Numbered from the stretch's first letter, positions 48,801 through 60,684 are shown. The stretch is 64,000 bases of DNA from Quillaja saponaria (GCA_029379385.1 CM055607.1:11904001-11968000); one strand, 5' to 3'. The notes: generated from the letters alone by a model not told the origin. Translations and numbers: made by a program.

Positions 48801-51019
48801 CATTCCAGAACCATAGTTTGTGTGATTATTTCAAGCTCCCCACTCGAATATGACAACCACAAATAAGAATATATTCACATAAAAGAGATTTCACTGACAT
48901 ACCTTGTAGCGGTCGAAAAACTCCACCTGCAAAGATAAAAGGAAACACGGACATATCAAAAGAACAAAAAATAACTTTTTAAGTTTTCACATACTAAGAT
49001 AACTAAACAATTTTTATAACAGTATAAGAACATGCTTTAACATGTGACAACATAATGCCATCAAATAAAATACGCATATCAGCAAAGACTTAAGTCTCTG
49101 TCAATCCTCAAAGCCTAGAGACTCCATCGAAGCTACTCCTTAGAAATTGAAGATATTTCTCAAATATTAAGGCATGCAACTTTGCAAACCTTTATATAGG
49201 AGATTCGCTGATTAGATAATTGCTGTCCACTTTCCATATAGAATGATTCAAGCTCTTTGACTTAGGCTAAGGTTATCACATCAAGTCACCTTTGTTTTCT
49301 TCCTTTTTTAGCTCTTTCTCTCTCTCTTTTGGAGAGGCAGGGGTAAGATCTTGCCTCACTCATTAGTTCTTAAATATGGTAATCATTTCCACAAGTAAAT
49401 TTGTTGAGACTGCCTATTTAGAAAGGATACAAAAATGTAACAAGATAAATTGGATATCCTTGCAGCTTAACTTATATAGATCATACAAGCTCAATGATTA
49501 TAAAGGACATAGAACTAAACCCCAGAATAGTTACAAACAAAACATATGAAGATGAGTACAAGTGACGAAATAGCTGGTCTTACCTTTTGAATCAACACCC
49601 TTCCAAAAACCTGTGCTCTTAGTGTTGACATAACCTTCTCCCATACAGTGTTCATGTTTATAACAAAAATAACTGTTAAAAGTGGCTCCAGGGCATAAAG
49701 AACTCCAATCTTACTGAGCAACCTCCACAGTGACTCTGGTCTAGCACCAATAAGTACTTCAAAAAATCGTCCTGAAAAAAGCAATCCATTTGAATCATAA
49801 CTAGATTGAAAAAATTGTCCAACCTTCATATAGTCATCAATCATATGTTGTAGAGAGCTCCTACAGTTACCATGACCATAAACATCAACCTAGGGGACTT
49901 TTACATTTGCACCAACATTAATTAAATTTTCAAAAGTAAACAGCTTAATAGCATAAACAACTAGCAAACACACCTACCTCAAACTCTCCACTATACAACG
50001 TACATTGTGTTACCAACTTCCTGATTCTTGGATTAGCTCAGGGTGATCACCAGGCAGCTTATGAAGACATGTAGTATCCATAAGCAAACTTCCTTATTAA
50101 GGCCATCACCAAACAAATGGTTATTTTACAGGTTAAGCAAGATCTATGCCGTTTAGAACACCTACAACAACCACATCCTACTATAGTGTTATTTGATTAA
50201 ACAACTATTTGGCGTACTATGGCTGAAATTTCCATTATTCACAGACAAAAACTGTTTAAATTGAAATGCAACAAGTCCATCTACTTTTTTTTTCCCCTCA
50301 GTTTCTCCATAAACCAATACCAATATAATGCCCAATTTCTTCTCTCTACATTATCCACATAACTAAATATGATAAGTTCAATCCTACATTGTTTAACCCA
50401 CAAGTTACTTCATTTTTATGGTTTAGAAAATAAGCTATCCACGTAATTCATGGATCACCTTCAAGTTCAAGAAAACAACAATTGAACGACAGAAAAAAAA
50501 AAAAAAAAAAAATTGAAGAAGAATGAAAATCAAAACTTTATGTACATAAACATAATCTTTCTTGCGTTTTTCCAGCAACCAACGAAAGGGTATACACCTA
50601 AGACATACACAGACTGATGTTGCCTACCAGAATATATGGGCATGGAGAGGGTACAAGTAGTGCAACCAATGAGAGATACAACCGAAACTGCAAGCCTCAA
50701 ATAGTGCTTCTGCAAAAGCCTCCATAAAAGTCCCCAACTTATCACGCTGGGTGGCAATACCTTCTCGGACTGGGAACCCGACCCTTCAATATCCGGGTCG
50801 GTCTCGCCGAATATTGGATCTGATGCGGGACCGGTAACATAGGCGAGAGAGATTGTGTTTGTTTTTGGGAGAATTCTGCGGAGTGAGGGACGCAGTCGCA
50901 GGCAAAGGGTATGATTGAAGAGAAAGGGATGAAACAGAGGAAAGGGATAGTGTTAGTTTAGGAGTAGGAAAGCGAGTGAGAGCGTGAGTCGGAGCGCGAG
51001 AGAGAGTTGCAGAGGCCAT
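42851..51019 (-). CDS. ABCB28: ABC transporter B family member 28 (NAP8-like half transporter), frameshift in transit peptide
   Basis: Sixteen exons: 50628-51019, 49584-49771, 48903-48926, 47405-47506, 47045-47135, 45707-45807, 45539-45589, 45322-45450, 45024-45086, 44671-44947, 43950-44098, 43763-43852, 43548-43682, 43407-43463, 43260-43316 and 42851-43087. The total is 2143 nt, one more than 714 codons, so about 713 residues after discounting one base. The family member in Arabidopsis is 714. A Ser/Leu-rich transit peptide starts [12 protein letters not shown]. The membrane domain spans exons 1-9. The nucleotide-binding domain has Walker [10 protein letters not shown] (exon 11), the Q-loop VNQEPVLF across exons 12-13, signature LSGGQ (14), Walker B ILILDE (15), SALD and H-loop IAHRLST (16). 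The end is GTQRLAFE. The frame shifts between about 50953 and 50790. Intron 4 uses a GC donor. Intron 5 holds a TRIM. It is expected in the chloroplast envelope as a dimer, with substrate unknown. Confidence 0.93.
45841..45980 (+). repeat. 70-bp tandem duplication in ABCB28 intron 5
   Basis: ATCAGTAGCAAGGGAAGGGA starts at 45841 and again at 45911. The two 70-bp units differ at two positions. The duplication lies between exon 6 and the TRIM element. Confidence 0.9.
45987..45991 (+). repeat. Left target-site duplication of the TRIM
   Basis: GAAGC, identical to 46874-46878. Confidence 0.85.
46147..46158 (+). promoter_or_regulatory. TRIM primer-binding site
   Basis: TGGTATCAGAGC, the perfect complement of the initiator tRNA-Met 3' end, abutting the 5' LTR. 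Confidence 0.92.
46709..46719 (+). promoter_or_regulatory. TRIM polypurine tract
   Basis: TTGAGGGGAAG immediately before the 3' LTR, the standard plus-strand primer position. Confidence 0.85.
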
Positions 51020-51454
51020 AGATAGATATTTTCACTGCTTCACATGAATGGGATGAGAATGGGAGTGTAGAGATAACATGAAGAAGGTGGGCGTTTCGTT
51101 TGGTCCCAAAATGCCGGGGAGTTGGTGGTTTGAGTCTACGCGCCAAGGGATGAAAAGATTTATGACAGACAGACAAAACATGAGAGAAAAACTGCTGAAA
51201 AGGGGTGGGGAAGAAAAAGGGCAAAAAAAAAAACTTACAGGTCAAAATGGAGGATTCTTTAAAATCGGGTTTTCAAGACCCGGTTTCGCCTCATCTTTCA
51301 TTTTTTTAGTTAGAATTAAAATTTTTTTAATTTCATGAACACAATAATTAAATTATTTATAATAATTTTAAAATTATTACTTAAATATTTTAGTTATTGT
51401 AAAAAAAAATTTATTTTGATTAATTTTTTAAGTTATAGGCTTTTTTTTTTATTA
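51020..51454 (-). promoter_or_regulatory. ABCB28 promoter-proximal region
   Basis: 435 bp between the ABCB28 start codon and a Mutator-like element. The part nearest the gene is GC-richer, as in a housekeeping leader, and contains the palindrome-like CGGGTTTTCAAGACCCGG at about 51267-51284. No clear TATA box is seen. Confidence 0.35.
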
Positions 51455-52371
51455 GGTTAATTTACACATTTGGTCCTTATAGTTTCACTTGAAATTTACT
51501 TTATTCTCTACATTTTATTTTATTGCAATGGGATCCTCTTGTTTGTAAAATTACACCAATTGAGTTCTTACCATCAACTATTGTCAATTTTAACACTAAC
51601 ACAGGTAACATGGATTAATAGATTTTAGCGCTAGACAAATAAAATTTTATATGACAATCTCTTGTGATAAATTAACAAATAAAAAATTGACATGTGACAA
51701 AATAAAAATGATATAAAATATAAATAATAAAAAAATAAAATTTGTATTTAAAAATAAAAACTTATAAACAAAAAATCATCCTTTAAATAACAAACACCCA
51801 CAAAAAAAGAACCCATCACGCATCTGACCATAACTAATAGAGATTCATGTAAGTTCTTCCTCTAAATCATATTATGCACACTAACAAAAGAAGGAAAAGA
51901 AACTAGTTTTGTTGTTAAACTTGCATCTTCATATTCTACACACCCTCCAAACAAAATATGAAAAGAGACCCAAGTAAACTGATTCGTCAATGGAGGCTAT
52001 TAACCACCATCACCAAGGGCTCTCAATCAGGTAAATGGAGAGAAAGACATTGCTTAACATGTAGCAGAGGAGTTTGATTAGATCAGATCCAACTAGATCT
52101 GTAGGAGATGATTGAGGTGAAATTTTTATTGGAAGAATTAAAATAGAAGATTGAGATGGTAGAGGATTTATTAGTGACTTATCGAGGATAACGATGGAAG
52201 ATAATTTTTTATTTTGGGTATGAATAAAAAAAAAATTAATATGAGTTTTCTTATTATAATTTCAAAAAAAAAAAAAGGACTTTTTTTTAATTAATATTTT
52301 ATACAAATTTTAATTTCATCGCGTGTTTACTTTTTATTTGTTCATTTGTGATAAGAAATTTTTACATAAGA

Positions 52372-52402
<31 letters not shown>

Positions 52403-52584
52403 GGTCTAGTATAGAATCCGTTAGTCCACGTTATGTCTGTTAGTGTTACAACTGACGGTAGATGAAGACATTGACTCAATTAATGCACTTTTATAATTAC
52501 GATAATCCAATTACAACAAAATAATATATAGGAACCAAAGTGAATTTCAAGTGAAACTATAAGAACCAAATATGTAATTTAACC
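51455..52584. mobile_element. Mutator-like non-autonomous element (1.13 kb)
   Basis: Long, diverged terminal inverted repeats of about 170 bp. The left begins GGTTAATTTACACATTTGGT. The right, as reverse complement, begins GGTTAAATTACATATTTGGT, and both continue through CTTATAGTTTCACTTGAAATT. Flanking 9-mers are identical, TTTTTATTA at 51446-51454 and 52585-52593, as for Mutator-like elements, although the word is low-complexity. The interior is AT-rich with no transposase. Confidence 0.8.
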
Positions 52585-53035
52585 TTTTTATTATTATTAT
52601 TTGCTCATTTTAAGTTAAAACTGTGTAATATATTTTCTAAAATTAAAAAGTACAGTAATTATAACAAATATATTTAAAATTTAGTTATGATGTTTCTTAA
52701 AAAGTTTCTTAAATGCGTGAGTTATTAATTTGGTTTCTTTTAATTATTTTAGAAAACAAACCATTAAATTAAAATTATCTCCAATTATTGTTATATAATT
52801 TGATTATATATTTTGTTTTCAAGTATAATTTTTTTGTCATCTTCAAGTACCAATTTTAATTTTAAGTTTTTAATAAATTGATTCATATTTATTATTTTTA
52901 AGTGTGATTTTTTTGCTATATCTAATTATAGCTTTTAATTTAATGAAACACAATAATTCAAGTATTTATAATAATAACACTTAAAAATATTAAATAGGAC
53001 ACAATGGCTGGAATGCTCGCGTATCATGCCATGCG

Positions 53036-53044
53036 GCGAGAAGG
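53036..53044 (+). repeat. Left 9-bp target-site duplication of the fold-back element
   Basis: GCGAGAAGG, identical to 54756-54764. The word is not low-complexity, so the match is informative. Confidence 0.85.
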
Positions 53045-53297
53045 GGATTTTTGTACAGAAGGGTCCAAAACATATGATTTTTGGACAGAATGGTAATTTT
53101 TTTAGTTTAATAGCCAGAATAGGGTAAAGTCTAAAACCTGTGTTTTCAAAACACGGTATCTGGGTCCGACCTGGCATGCCAACTCACCCCATTTGCCAGA
53201 TCAAGCACTCGCGCGTGGTACGCAAGTGACAGATGAAACCGACTTTTGAAAAGCCGGTTTCATTTGTATTTTTGTCCCCACGCAGGGGACAAAAATT

Positions 53298-53333
53298 TGC
53301 AGGCTACCCTGCAGTGCTGCAGGGTAGCCTGCA
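53298..53333. repeat. Perfect 16-bp hairpin in the fold-back arm
   Basis: TGCAGGCTACCCTGCA, a GTGC loop, then its exact reverse complement. The stem is GC-rich inside a GC-rich arm. Confidence 0.95.
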
Positions 53334-53335
53334 TC

Positions 53336-53358
53336 GCTAGGCAGCAAGGCTGCCTAGC
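53336..53358. repeat. Perfect 10-bp hairpin in the fold-back arm
   Basis: GCTAGGCAGC, an AAG loop, then GCTGCCTAGC. It starts two bases after the preceding 16-bp hairpin. Confidence 0.95.
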
Positions 53359-54764
53359 ACGTCCAGGCCTCCTCCCCCTCCCCCTCCCACTCCCCTGTCA
53401 AAAATTCCTTCTCCCTCTCCCATTAATATATTAATACATATATTAATTACATTAAATCATATAAATATAATAATTAACTTGTTTTATTGTACATAATAAT
53501 CATATTAAAACATAAAAATTTTCAAATTTTTTTTTTTCATGAGTTTTGTAAAATTTTTATGAGTTTTTGAATTTTTATTAAAGTTTATTAAAGTTTGTCG
53601 GTGGCTATAGTCAAATTTTTATTAAATCCTTTCAAATTTTTATATACTTTAAAAAAATTATTTTTAGTAAAACAATTATATATTTTAAATTAAAAAAATA
53701 TAGTAAAATTTAATAATGTACAGTATCATGAATTTTAAAATTTTAAAATATCATAAACTTTAATAAAAAAGTTTATGATACACTATAGAATTAAAAAATT
53801 ATCAAAAATCTTAAATTCTAAACATACCAAATTTAAAAATCTAAAAACTGTCATACACTATAAATTTAAAATTTATCATATATTTCTAATTTCATATTAT
53901 TATTATACACTTTAAAATTTATCATACATTTTAAAATTTAAATAAATCATAAACTATAAATATATAAATTAACATATACTTTATATTTAAAAGATATCAT
54001 GAATTTTACAAATATTTTTGATAAAATTAAAAAAATTTCAAAAATTAAAAATTCTAAAGTTTTAAAATTATCATATACTTTAAATTTATAAAATATTATA
54101 ATATAAATTAAAAACTTACTATATATTTTAAATTTTAAAAATATCATGTAATAAAAATTTAAATTTAAAAGTTATCATATATTTCACCAAAACTCACTTC
54201 TAAATTATCATATATTTTATAAAAAAATTCAAAAACTCATAAATTTTTTCCAAAACTCATGAAAAAAAAATTTGAAAGTTTTTATGTTTTAATATAATTA
54301 TTATGTATAATAAAACAAGTTAATTATTATATTTATATGATTTAATGTAATTAATATATATAGTAATATATTAATGGGAGAGGGAAAAAGAATTATTGAC
54401 ATGGGAGGGGGGAAGGGGGGGGTGGATGTGCTAGGCAGCAAGAGGGGGGGCCTGGCTTGCTGCCTAGCAATGTAGGCTACCCTGTAGCACTGCAGGATTG
54501 CCTGCAAATTGGGGACAAAAATAAGAATGAAACCGACTTTTGAAAAGTCCGGTTTCATCTGTCACTCGCGTATTACGCGTGAGTGCTTGATCTGGCCTTG
54601 ATCTGGCCAATGGGGTGAGTTGGCATGCCAGGTAGGATCTAGAAATTGTGTTTTGAAAACATGGTTTCAGACTTTACCCTATTCTGGCTCCTAAACTAAA
54701 AAATTACTATTCTGTCCAAAAACCATATGTTTTGGACCCTTCTGTTCAAAACCCTGCGAGAAGG

Positions 54765-55176
54765 TGAGGAGAAACCAGGCCTTCAAGACCCGTTTTTAGA
54801 AAATCCCCCATTATAGTAAGGTCGGAGACAGCATCAGCCATCAACACGTCCGCGTGTCTCCTCGTGAATTGTCTCTGTGATCAGCCTCACGAGAGATTCT
54901 GGTTTGATTTTTGCCTCATTACCACACAGAAAAGTCACCCTCAAAAACCACAACTCGCTCTCTGTCTGACTCACTTCGTGCTTGTCACTCCTCTCTACGA
55001 GTCCATCTTTTAGCTCGACTCGGTCTAGAATCAGTCACCCCCCGTCTTCCTCTCTGTGTGGATAAATGGATTCCAGTCAATCACATAGTCATTGCAAACT
55101 CGTTATTCACCGTTGCTTTTGTAGAAATCTTTGATCAAGACATTTCTTTGTTTGACCTTCCATTGCCATCAACTGT
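54765..55176 (+). promoter_or_regulatory. PER1 promoter and 5' leader
   Basis: The 0.4 kb left between the fold-back element and the PER1 start. It is relatively GC- and pyrimidine-rich, with CTC-rich sequence (about 54950-55050) typical of plant leaders. A CATTATAGTA motif near 54809 might serve as a weak TATA box. Confidence 0.35.
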
Positions 55177-58100
55177 ATGGCTCAGCTTCAGTGGATTGTG
55201 GTTCTTTCTGCTCTTTCGTGCCTCGTTAGTGCTAGCGACGCCAGCGATGGCGATGCTGATGCGCTTTACAAGTGAGTTTCTTTCTTTCGAAATTTCGCAA
55301 AGTTTTGGGCTTTTCTTAGATTTTTGTCCACGAGTAAGTTTCACAAAGTTTTGAGCTTTTCTTGGATTCTTGGAGTTATTGCACTTGTTGACAACAAATG
55401 AACTTGGTTGTTATAATTCTTGAAGCACATCAAACAATTTGGATTTCTGTAAAGAAATAGTAGGAGAAGTAGTTTCTTTCTCTGGAGAGTCAATGGCTCA
55501 AGCTTTTTACGCACAAGATGAAACAGTCAACCAAATGACCACTAACAGCCAAAGAGCATTAGGAGTTAGGAGTAATGACGCATTTATTGACCCAATTCAC
55601 AAACTTTCAGGAACTCCAATAGCTTGGGTGCAGCAAAATACAAACTCTGAACAAATAGTGATATGACAATTTTGATGGTTCATTTAGGAGGTCCGCATTG
55701 CATTAAATTAAGGAATTCTTATAATCATTTTTGCTTGAAGAATGCGTCCTCATCTTTCCTTAATAAGCTCTACTTCTATGGTGTCTGACTTCATGTGTCA
55801 TGCTCTTTGTTTCTTGATACTGTAATGTTTAAGTTGTGGGAAAAAACTTGTGGTTTATGTACCTTATAGCACATCCTTATCATGAATGCTTAGCTTGCAT
55901 GTCTAATAATGGGTACCACTGTTTTTTAAATTGATTTTGGTAGACTTTGATGCCTTGAATTATGAGCTGAAGTTGTGAGCTTCCTAAGTTTTATTGATTG
56001 TAACTGGGTGGTGGAGTAAGTTAACTGTATCATGGGGTAATTGGGACTTCTATTATTCATAACAATTGTTGGTATTGTTTCTGATTAATCTGCTTCACTG
56101 ATATGCCTAACAAATTAGATATTGGAGTTTACATAGTTTACTGTGACAACTAGTAAGATATTACATAAATTATGGTTTCTTCTGTCTTAGTCTACTGTGG
56201 TCATAGACATTATTATTGGCTTTCCAGGATTTGTGTTGAGCAGTGCGAGAGATCTGGCTGTGTGGGGAAAAAATGCTTTCAACACTGTAAATTCTCATCA
56301 GATGGAAAACCTATTGACGGTCCATGGTATATGCAAGAACCACTGTATCTGAAGTGGAAACAGTGGGACTGCTGCAGTGACTGTAGGTATCACTGCATGC
56401 TAGCTAGAGAAGAAGAAAGAGAGAAACTTGGCAAGAAGCCTATCAAGTATCATGGGAAGTGGCCATTTCAACGTGTTTATGGAATCCAGGTTCTTCCTTT
56501 TATTTAGGATTGAACAGTTTAGCTACATAATGTCTAGGCTGGTATAGATTTTATGTTTTCTCGTTTCTGCATGTTGACTAGATCTCATTCATGTTTTAAG
56601 GAACCTGTTGCTGTTGCCCTCTCTGCTCTTAATCTTGCTATGCAATTTCATGGTTGGGTATCCTTTTTTATCCTTGTGTACTACAAGTTACCGTTGAAGC
56701 AAAATAAGAGAACTTATTATGAGTATACGGGCTTGTGGCACATCTATGGCGTATTATCAATGAATTCCTTGTTCTGGAGTGCTGTTTTCCACAGTGGGTA
56801 AGTAGTGTTCTTTGGTTCACCTCAGGTTAATCTTATCCATTTGACATAATTCTCGAGTTTTGAAAAACTACTGATTAGATAAGCCAGTTTTTACCATGTA
56901 AACACTCGATATACTAATAAATACCAGAATATGCAGGCCTAACTGTCCTAAATCCATTTCTGGGCTGTGAAATAAAAATAATTTTCAGAAGTCTTAAAGT
57001 GCCAACCTTGTAACTGGCTTTAGGTTTTCTTAGTGCTTTTACATCAGTTTATCTCAAAAACAAGTTTTGAGTGAAGTTTAATTAATAGTAAGTTTGAAGT
57101 ACAACTATGTTTTGCACTGTCAAATCTGAATTTCTGCATTATGTGATATGTTTGCCATACTTGGAAAAGTAAATAAAGTTCCTACAGAAAGATGTACATG
57201 TAAATGGCCAAATCTGCAAGTTGTGCTTTTGCACTGACTGCAACTGCGATGCCTAGTTTTAGGCACTACCTTGTTCAAAAACAAGCAGATCAATATCTTT
57301 AATTGATACAATTCATGATTATATGGGAACTATACTATATTACTTGTTACCTTTTTCTGTTTCTATCCTGCGGGTTGGGGGTTTCTGGGTATATAACATT
57401 GTAACATTTATTTTCCATCTTTATTATTTGTAGAGATGTGGAACTGACAGAAAAACTAGATTACTCATCTGCTGTAGCCTTCATTGGATTTTCCCTCATC
57501 CTATCATTACTGCGACCTTTTAATGTGAGAGATGAAGCTGCGAGGGTCATGGTTGTTGCTCCACTAATTGCTTTCGTGACAACTCATATCCTGTATCTGA
57601 ATTTCTACAAACTTGATTACGGTAACTTATTTTTAAATAATCTCTGTTAATGATGCACCCTGGTTTGCTCAATAACATATGAGCAGTTGACCTTCAACAT
57701 AAATCTCAAATAAGTGATATATTGCTTGCATTTGTCATTACTGGTTTACCATTCAATTTATAGTCCTCACTGAGATTAATTGCATTAGTTGGAACAGGTA
57801 TATATTAGAAAGCATGAAAAAAATAAATTTCCTCTGATGAAATCTTATATTGAATAATTGGAATTAAATGCTAACTTCGTTTGCCACTTTATCTTGGCCT
57901 GCATCTTTGCGGCAATTTCTTTCTAAGTATGGGCATTCTTTCTGTTGCACACTGCTAAGTGCTTTATTGGAAACACATACTAGTTTTAAACTAAAAAGTT
58001 GTAGCTTCACGATGCACTTATTCCGAGTGCAACAGAAAGAAGTTGGTTAGCGAAGCTTGCTTCAGTATTATGGTTACCTATTAAATGCATCATTAAATTT

Positions 58101-58885
58101 TGGTTGGTATAATTTTATTTTATTTTTTTGGTGGAAACATGCAAAGATGAATTGAATTTGGCCTAACTATTCCCGTCTAATTGAATATTACTATATTAAT
58201 CCTTTTCTTTTTATGTCATTAAATACTGTTGAAGGTTAGAAGAATTCATGCTGTTTCATTGCGATCCTCCATTTAGATCCATATTTCTCTCCTTCTGGGA
58301 GGCTTATAGCAACAAATCCTTTGATTTTATACTTGTAAAGCACTTCCAGTGGTGTTTGAGATAGTTAATGAAGAATTCTTATATATAAAAAATCACATAC
58401 CTCTGCAGTTGGATGTAAATTTCTTTTACAATGAACTTCGCAATATATCACTTAAATATGTGATTTTTTTAAAGAATGTCTTATGATGCACAATTAGGAG
58501 TCATGTCACGAGAGTTTCTTTGCCAGTTCTAAACCCCCAGTTCATTTTGCATGTTTAGGCTCTACTCTTGGCGGGCTTACAGATTGACTATTTTGCAGAT
58601 TTGAACATGAAAGTGTGTGCGGGCATGGGTGTTGTGCAACTTATTGTCTGGGCAGTCTGGGCCGGTGTTACTCACCATCCATCACGCTGGAAGTTATGGG
58701 TGGTAGTTGTGGGGGAAGGTGTCGCCATGCTCTTGGACATATATGACTTCCCACCTTACAAGGGTTTCGTGGATGCTCATGCTCTTTGGCACGCAACAGC
58801 AATTCCTCTTACATACCTCTGGTGGAATTTTATTAGAGATGATGCAGAGTTTAGGACGTCAGCTCTCCTCAAGAAGACAAAGTAA
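55177..58885 (+). CDS. PER1: PER1/PGAP3-like GPI-lipid-remodelling membrane protein
   Basis: Five exons: 55177-55271, 56228-56489, 56601-56797, 57434-57621 and 58599-58885 (1029 nt, 342 residues, intact frame). The signal peptide starts MAQLQWIVVLSALSCLVSAS. A luminal Cys-rich segment follows (ICVEQCERSGCVGKKCFQHC, then WDCCSDCRYHC). Seven hydrophobic segments then follow with charged or His residues in the membrane core, including LWHIYGVLSMNSLFWSAVFH, DIYDFPPYKGFVDAHALWHA and the closing IPLTYLWWNFIRDD. This is the Per1 domain of the CREST hydrolase-like superfamily. In yeast and animals it removes an acyl chain from GPI anchors in the ER or Golgi, and the plant role is inferred from homology. 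The final KKTK is a dilysine-like tail compatible with ER/Golgi retrieval. Exon 5 was placed at TTTGCAG|ATTTGAAC to keep the frame and the conserved YxLNMKVC junction. Confidence 0.93.
55435..55670 (+). other. Coding-like segment within PER1 intron 1
   Basis: A frame of 75 codons with fairly even amino acid use (contains SFSGESMAQAFYAQDETVNQ) inside the first intron. It has no family similarity that I recognise, and no splice signals link it to the PER1 frame. It could be an inserted gene fragment or a chance open frame. Confidence 0.25.
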
Positions 58886-60000
58886 TGGCGACTCAGACTT
58901 TTACTAATCAGAAGAAGGTGGATCGTATCAAAGTACGTGACAAGCTCACTGCTGTTTGTATGTCAAAACTTCCTTTTTCCTCAAGTGTAAGCGTTTCTTT
59001 CTAAAATGCTACCTTGATGGTCCTTTTTTTTTTTCTTCCAATCTGTTTAGTAAGAGTCATATTGTTTACACGTAATTTGTGGGATACTTTTTCAGTGAAA
59101 TTTACATTTGCAGTTTATGGTGTTTGCTCCCCCCGACCCTACCCACCCTAGAAGAAAAGTTCAATTTCTTATTCTGTGGTGATCATACCGTCCTGTCCTG
59201 GTTGAGAACTCGGGTTCTAGCCAACCAACCTTACCCCCACACTCCAAAAATAAGCATCTGGTCAAACTAGGCAAATAATTTTTTTATTTTTGGAATATTT
59301 CTTTATTTATTGTATTCTTTTCGGTACAAAGAAAGAGACGAAAAACTGAAGAGTATATGGGATTTGCTTGTTTCTCCAACCAACACCCCTGCCCCTCAAC
59401 CTCTCCGTAAAGAAACCTCTGGCAGCCTTGAGCGGGCAAGATACAAGTGGGACGACAGCAATTTCACCTACTGATATTTATGATGATAATAGTCAGATTG
59501 TGATTCATGCTAGGCTGGTTCAGTGACTATTCTGTAACACTTCTTAAAGTAGCCGATTCAGATATCCTATATGATTCAGAAGGGGAAAAACTAAATTTCA
59601 GTATAAATTTGGAAACCTAGTTTATGTCTAAAAAGAGTTAACATTTCGTCGAAGCATTACTCACTCGGCCGTACGAAGTTCAGATTTTTTTTCCCATTCT
59701 TCCAATTTTGTTATTTACCACTGGATGGCATTTGTACCTCAGATTACATAGGTATAGATATTTCATACTTTTTGGTTTAATAACAAATCATTTGAATCTG
59801 TGCTAGGTCAAAAAAGTGTGAATTACAGAAATTACAATCCAAACTAACTCAACTGAACTCAACTAAAATTTCAATTCCAAACTAATTGAGATTGAAATTA
59901 ATTATTTTTCGTATTCACATCGAAATGGTAGTAATAAGTTACATTTCCTAACTAAATTTAGAAAATAAGATATACAATTAGTATCAAGGCAAGATATTGA
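58886..60000. other. Convergent region between PER1 and CBF
   Basis: Should contain the 3' untranslated regions of both genes. The frames here are short and compositionally non-coding. No repeat or element was recognised. Confidence 0.5.
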
Positions 60001-60684
60001 CTAAACTGAGTAACTCCACAATGACACTTCAGCATTGTCAAACTCCAAATCAGCTTCATCATACCAAGGTGGCGGCGGTGGCAATAACATCCCCTCCGCC
60101 ATGTTTGTCAGCAATCCCGGCATTCCAAAAACCGCCTCTTCATCCATATAAAACACATTTTGCTCCTCTACCACCGTCGTTCCTGCCACCAAATGCCTCC
60201 TTGTTACTTCATCAGCCTTCAACCCCGGCCGAAATGCCTCTGCGGCTTCTGATGCCGCCTTCTGAATATCCTTTGCCTCCGATGAAGCCGGAACAGGTAA
60301 CCTCCACGCGGAGTCTACGAAATTAAGACACGCATTTCGACCCCTCAATGCAATTGCCGCCACGTCGTGAGCCGTCGCCGCCATCTCTGCCGTGGAAAAA
60401 GTCCCAAGCCAAATCCTAGTCTGCTTATTAGGCTCACGCACTTCACAAACCCACTTGCCGCTGTTCCTTCTCCTGACTCCCCTATACACTGGGTGCCTTG
60501 TCTCCTTAAATTTCTTCCTCCCTGCTCTCTTTTTTGGATGACAAGAAGCCAACGTAAGCTCCTCGTCTGACAAATTCATGTGCTTAATTACGCTGCAACT
60601 ACGGTCGAAAACCGGCAACGACTTGGATGAGGAAAAATCTGAGCCATGTGGATGTAAGTCAGAAAGGTTAGAAAAGGAATACAT
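60001..60684 (-). CDS. DREB1: CBF/DREB1 AP2-ERF transcription factor
   Basis: A single exon of 227 residues. The AP2 domain is at about 67-124 ([38 protein letters not shown]), with Val and Glu at the DREB-specifying positions in KWVCEV. It is bracketed by the two CBF signature motifs: [16 protein letters not shown] (50-65; the usual Pro of the PAGR core is Arg53) and DSAWR (124-128). The acidic C-terminus has [20 protein letters not shown] and ends LWSYSV, the activation-domain signature. CBF proteins bind CCGAC (CRT/DRE) elements and switch on cold and drought response genes in the nucleus. The lack of introns is normal. The upstream region has a TATA-like box, an E-box and a CCGCGT motif. 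Confidence 0.97.
   Translation of the reverse strand: MYSFSNLSDLHPHGSDFSSSKSLPVFDRSCSVIKHMNLSDEELTLASCHPKKRAGRKKFKETRHPVYRGVRRRNSGKWVCEVREPNKQTRIWLGTFSTAEMAATAHDVAAIALRGRNACLNFVDSAWRLPVPASSEAKDIQKAASEAAEAFRPGLKADEVTRRHLVAGTTVVEEQNVFYMDEEAVFGMPGLLTNMAEGMLLPPPPPWYDEADLEFDNAEVSLWSYSV

Larger units (their letters stand above)
53045..54755. mobile_element. 1.7 kb fold-back / Mutator-like element
   Basis: Two long inverted arms (about 53045-53575 and 54222-54755) around a very AT-rich spacer. The outer ends are GGATTTTTGTACAGAAGGGT on the left and, reverse-complemented, AGGGTTTTGAACAGAAGGGT on the right. The 9-bp target duplication GCGAGAAGG matches Mutator-type insertion. The left arm carries consecutive hairpins: GAAACCGACTTTTGAAAAGC into GGTTTC (about 53236-53262), a perfect 16-bp stem at 53298-53333 and a perfect 10-bp stem at 53336-53358. 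The right arm has diverged counterparts. No coding sequence is seen. The right end lies about 420 bp before the PER1 start codon. Confidence 0.85.

Noticed and set aside
53045..54755. Fold-back arms as a microRNA gene
   Set aside because: The arms are about 530 bp, with terminal features and a 9-bp target duplication of a transposon. The internal hairpins are perfect palindromes with tiny loops, unlike a plant miRNA precursor.
60367..60570. Plus-strand frame across the AP2 domain
   Set aside because: It is an antisense shadow of the CBF coding sequence.
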